Below, one piece after another: positions 5,790 through 7,406 of a stretch of 7,406 nucleotides of DNA. How positions within the stretch are numbered: the first letter of the stretch is position 1; each line of letters opens with the position of its first letter. The stretch lies in contig CANBQQ010000155.1 in the NCBI GenBank assembly GCA_947371715.1, positions 1 through 7,406 on the forward strand, in the 5' to 3' direction. Under the pieces are notes generated by a model. The model made no database searches, was not told where the DNA came from, and was given only the letters and a program-made list of their open reading frames with translations. Source of the stretch: Flavipsychrobacter stenotrophus (GTDB taxonomy: Bacteria; Bacteroidota; Bacteroidia; Chitinophagales; Chitinophagaceae). The position numbers and the translations under genes were made by a program.

Positions 5790-7406
5790 CTATTTACCTA
5801 ATTCAAAATGGATCGTTTTGCTCAGGTGCTCAGAGTGTACATTCAGTATATACATACCATTGGCCAGCTCATTATCCAATACTACCGTATTGTCAATTGC
5901 TCCACCGGCTGCATTAAATTTATTGCGGTATACTACCTGACCCAGCATATTGGTTATTTCTACGCTTATCTCTTCGTCGGTAGTAATACCCACATTACCA
6001 TGTATCACAAAGTTACCTTTGGTAGGGTTAGGCATTACGCGTATATCGCTGTTAGGTACATTCACCTGGCTCACACCCACATTACCACCTATCGCTATCT
6101 CCTGCGATGCATAAACCGATGTATTGTTACAATAGTCAGTATTGGTCATGATACAAGTAAATGAATCACCTGTTGCCAATACATTAGTAGTGTAAGTAGT
6201 AGTGTTAGCACCTGGTATTAGTATACCGTTCTTCTTCCACCTGTAGGTAGGTGCCAGACCCGGATTAGTAGGATGCGCGGTAAATGTCGCAGTCATACCC
6301 GGTGCCAGTATGTAACCCGGACTCACACTCAGGTAGATATCCGGTACGGCTACCGGTATCACGGTTACAGAGTGTGGCGCGCTGGTGGCTACAGAGTAAT
6401 TGATACAAGGGAAATTACTTGTCATTTCTACGGTCACCACATCACCGGTAGTACCCATGTAAGCAAGGCTTCCTGCCGTACCTGCAGGTATACCATTCAC
6501 CTTCCACACATAGGTAGGATGTGTTCCGCCACCGGTCATTACTGTAGAGTAAGCAATTGGATACCCTTCACACGCACTATCCGAACCTATCATTGTAATC
6601 GTTGGATTCAGGTAAGGGCTCACTGTCAGTCTCAAGGTATCTGAAGCAGTATCAACCAGCGGGCAAATGTAATTGCTATGTATCAATACCCTGATAAAGT
6701 CATTATTTGCAGGCACATATGTAAATGTACTTCCCGGCCCTACATTGATACCGTTGATGGTCCAGTTATAGGTAGGTGCTGCGCCGCCGAATACAGGGTT
6801 CGGACTCAGCGTTACCGGGTTACCCAGGCAAGTTGTATCTCCCTGTCCTGTTGCCAGATTCAAAGTAGGTGTTCTGCGGGTGATCACCACCATCTTCACA
6901 AACGACCTGGCACTTGCAGGTGATGGACACTGAGCGCTGCTGGTCATTACAACACTCACAGAATCACCGTTCAGCGGAATGTATGAGAAAGATGGTCCCG
7001 TTCCTGCAGGCACAGTATTTACCCGCCACTGGAAGGTTGGCGTAGGGCCCGGATTTATAGTATTTGCAGTGTAGGTCACCAGCGTATTCTGGCATACTGT
7101 TGCTACTGTGCTTGTAAGTGTAAGCGTAGGACTGGTAGTTATCGACACCAATGGTGTAACAATAGGGTAAGAAGTTACTGTCATAGTATCTCTGCAACCA
7201 AAACCCGGTGTAGTAAAGGTAATGAGCGCTGTGTTTATTGACGGCGATGGGCCTGTTACCACACCACGCACCACACCTGTTACAGAGTCAACTTTTACCA
7301 GGTTGGTATCAGAACTTGTCCAGTAGCCAAATGCCGAATCTACTACAAGGTTGCTGGTAAAGCCCTGGCATACCGTTGTAGGTCCGGTCACTGTTGGACC
7401 AGGATT
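5790..7406 (-). CDS. C-terminal part of a large T9SS-exported surface protein with Ig/PKD-like repeats (5' end outside window)
   Basis: The frame is open from the right edge to a TAG stop at 5790-5792, giving 538 visible residues; the GTG at 7389-7391 is internal, not a convincing start. Numbering from the edge, residues 1-85 form a Big_2-like Ig domain (YWTSSDT core, then TGVVRG, Cys pair C13/C71). Residues 86-175, 176-263, 264-350 and 351-439 are four PKD/Ig-like domains sharing a PT-aromatic-x-W core followed by a GD- or ND-containing strand. Residues 440-454 are a linker, and 455-538 a T9SS type A sorting domain. Such proteins are exported through the Sec pathway and then the T9SS, and are usually anchored or released at the cell surface. 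No enzymatic motif is visible; an adhesin or structural role is inferred. The first visible domain suggests that the unseen part carries more Ig repeats, as the downstream gene does. The gene ends 20 bases before a terminator, so it is probably the last gene of its transcript. Confidence 0.9.
   Translation of the reverse strand, partial: NPGPTVTGPTTVCQGFTSNLVVDSAFGYWTSSDTNLVKVDSVTGVVRGVVTGPSPSINTALITFTTPGFGCRDTMTVTSYPIVTPLVSITTSPTLTLTSTVATVCQNTLVTYTANTINPGPTPTFQWRVNTVPAGTGPSFSYIPLNGDSVSVVMTSSAQCPSPASARSFVKMVVITRRTPTLNLATGQGDTTCLGNPVTLSPNPVFGGAAPTYNWTINGINVGPGSTFTYVPANNDFIRVLIHSNYICPLVDTASDTLRLTVSPYLNPTITMIGSDSACEGYPIAYSTVMTGGGTHPTYVWKVNGIPAGTAGSLAYMGTTGDVVTVEMTSNFPCINYSVATSAPHSVTVIPVAVPDIYLSVSPGYILAPGMTATFTAHPTNPGLAPTYRWKKNGILIPGANTTTYTTNVLATGDSFTCIMTNTDYCNNTSVYASQEIAIGGNVGVSQVNVPNSDIRVMPNPTKGNFVIHGNVGITTDEEISVEITNMLGQVVYRNKFNAAGGAIDNTVVLDNELANGMYILNVHSEHLSKTIHFELGK
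5793..6044 (-). other. T9SS type A C-terminal sorting domain
   Basis: The last 84 residues match the family pattern. They open with the MPNPTKGNF motif, continue with the NMLGQVVY strand, and close with LANGMYILNV followed by a short strand and a Lys at the C-terminus. This is the established Por/T9SS sorting signal of Bacteroidota, recognised at the outer membrane and normally cleaved by the PorU sortase. It is the strongest taxonomic and localisation marker in the window. Confidence 0.95.
6090..7151 (-). repeat. Four tandem PKD/Ig-like domain repeats
   Basis: Four coding repeats of about 87-90 residues lie at 6882-7151, 6618-6881, 6357-6617 and 6090-6356. Each has a Trp in the core (FQWRVN, YNWTIN, YVWKVN, YRWKKN) and a later GD/ND turn before a strand of the VxVxMTS type. 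The first three have a Cys near the start and another about 55 residues later, as expected for a B-to-F strand disulfide. The fourth has lost the early Cys (APGMTATF instead) and carries two Cys eight residues apart near its end. Family assignment is by pattern; Ig-like and PKD-like models would both be plausible hits. Confidence 0.75.

Noticed and set aside
5808..6923. Plus-strand open frames at 5808-6164, 6273-6644 and 6678-6923
   Set aside because: They lie opposite the right-hand gene's confident domains and show no recognisable protein features.

Overview
The window reads as part of a surface-protein locus from a Bacteroidota bacterium, probably a Chitinophagaceae-like relative. The phylum call rests on a type IX secretion system (T9SS) C-terminal sorting domain, a TAnnTTTG-type promoter box, and large secreted proteins made of Ig/PKD-like modules. 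The family-level guess is weak. All supported coding sequence lies on the minus strand, and both genes run off the window.

Right part (5790-7406): the 3' end of a gene whose start lies beyond the right edge. It encodes one Big_2-like Ig domain, four PKD/Ig-like domains of about 88 residues, a short linker and a T9SS sorting domain ending at a TAG stop. A strong intrinsic terminator follows the stop.

Middle (5547-5789): a 243-bp intergenic region. From right to left it holds that terminator, an 8-bp direct repeat, a -7 promoter box (TATATTTG) and the leader of the next gene.

Left part (1-5546): one uninterrupted minus-strand frame, checked codon by codon, of 1,848 complete codons with no stop before the left edge. 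It encodes a signal peptide, an IPT/TIG domain, seven FG-GAP/VCBS repeats (likely a seven-bladed, Ca-binding beta-propeller) and a tandem array of 75-80-residue Big_2-like Ig domains. Seventeen domains are complete and an eighteenth is cut by the edge. Its middle part alternates between two domain types, and a 1,141-residue stretch contains no lysine.

Together the genes look like two separately transcribed, giant, secreted, probably cell-surface adhesin-type proteins. The right gene shows the T9SS export signal directly. For the left gene it is only expected, because its C-terminus is outside the window. I see no RNA gene, CRISPR array, mobile element, enzyme or defence system here. The interest lies in the repeat architecture and the leader region.
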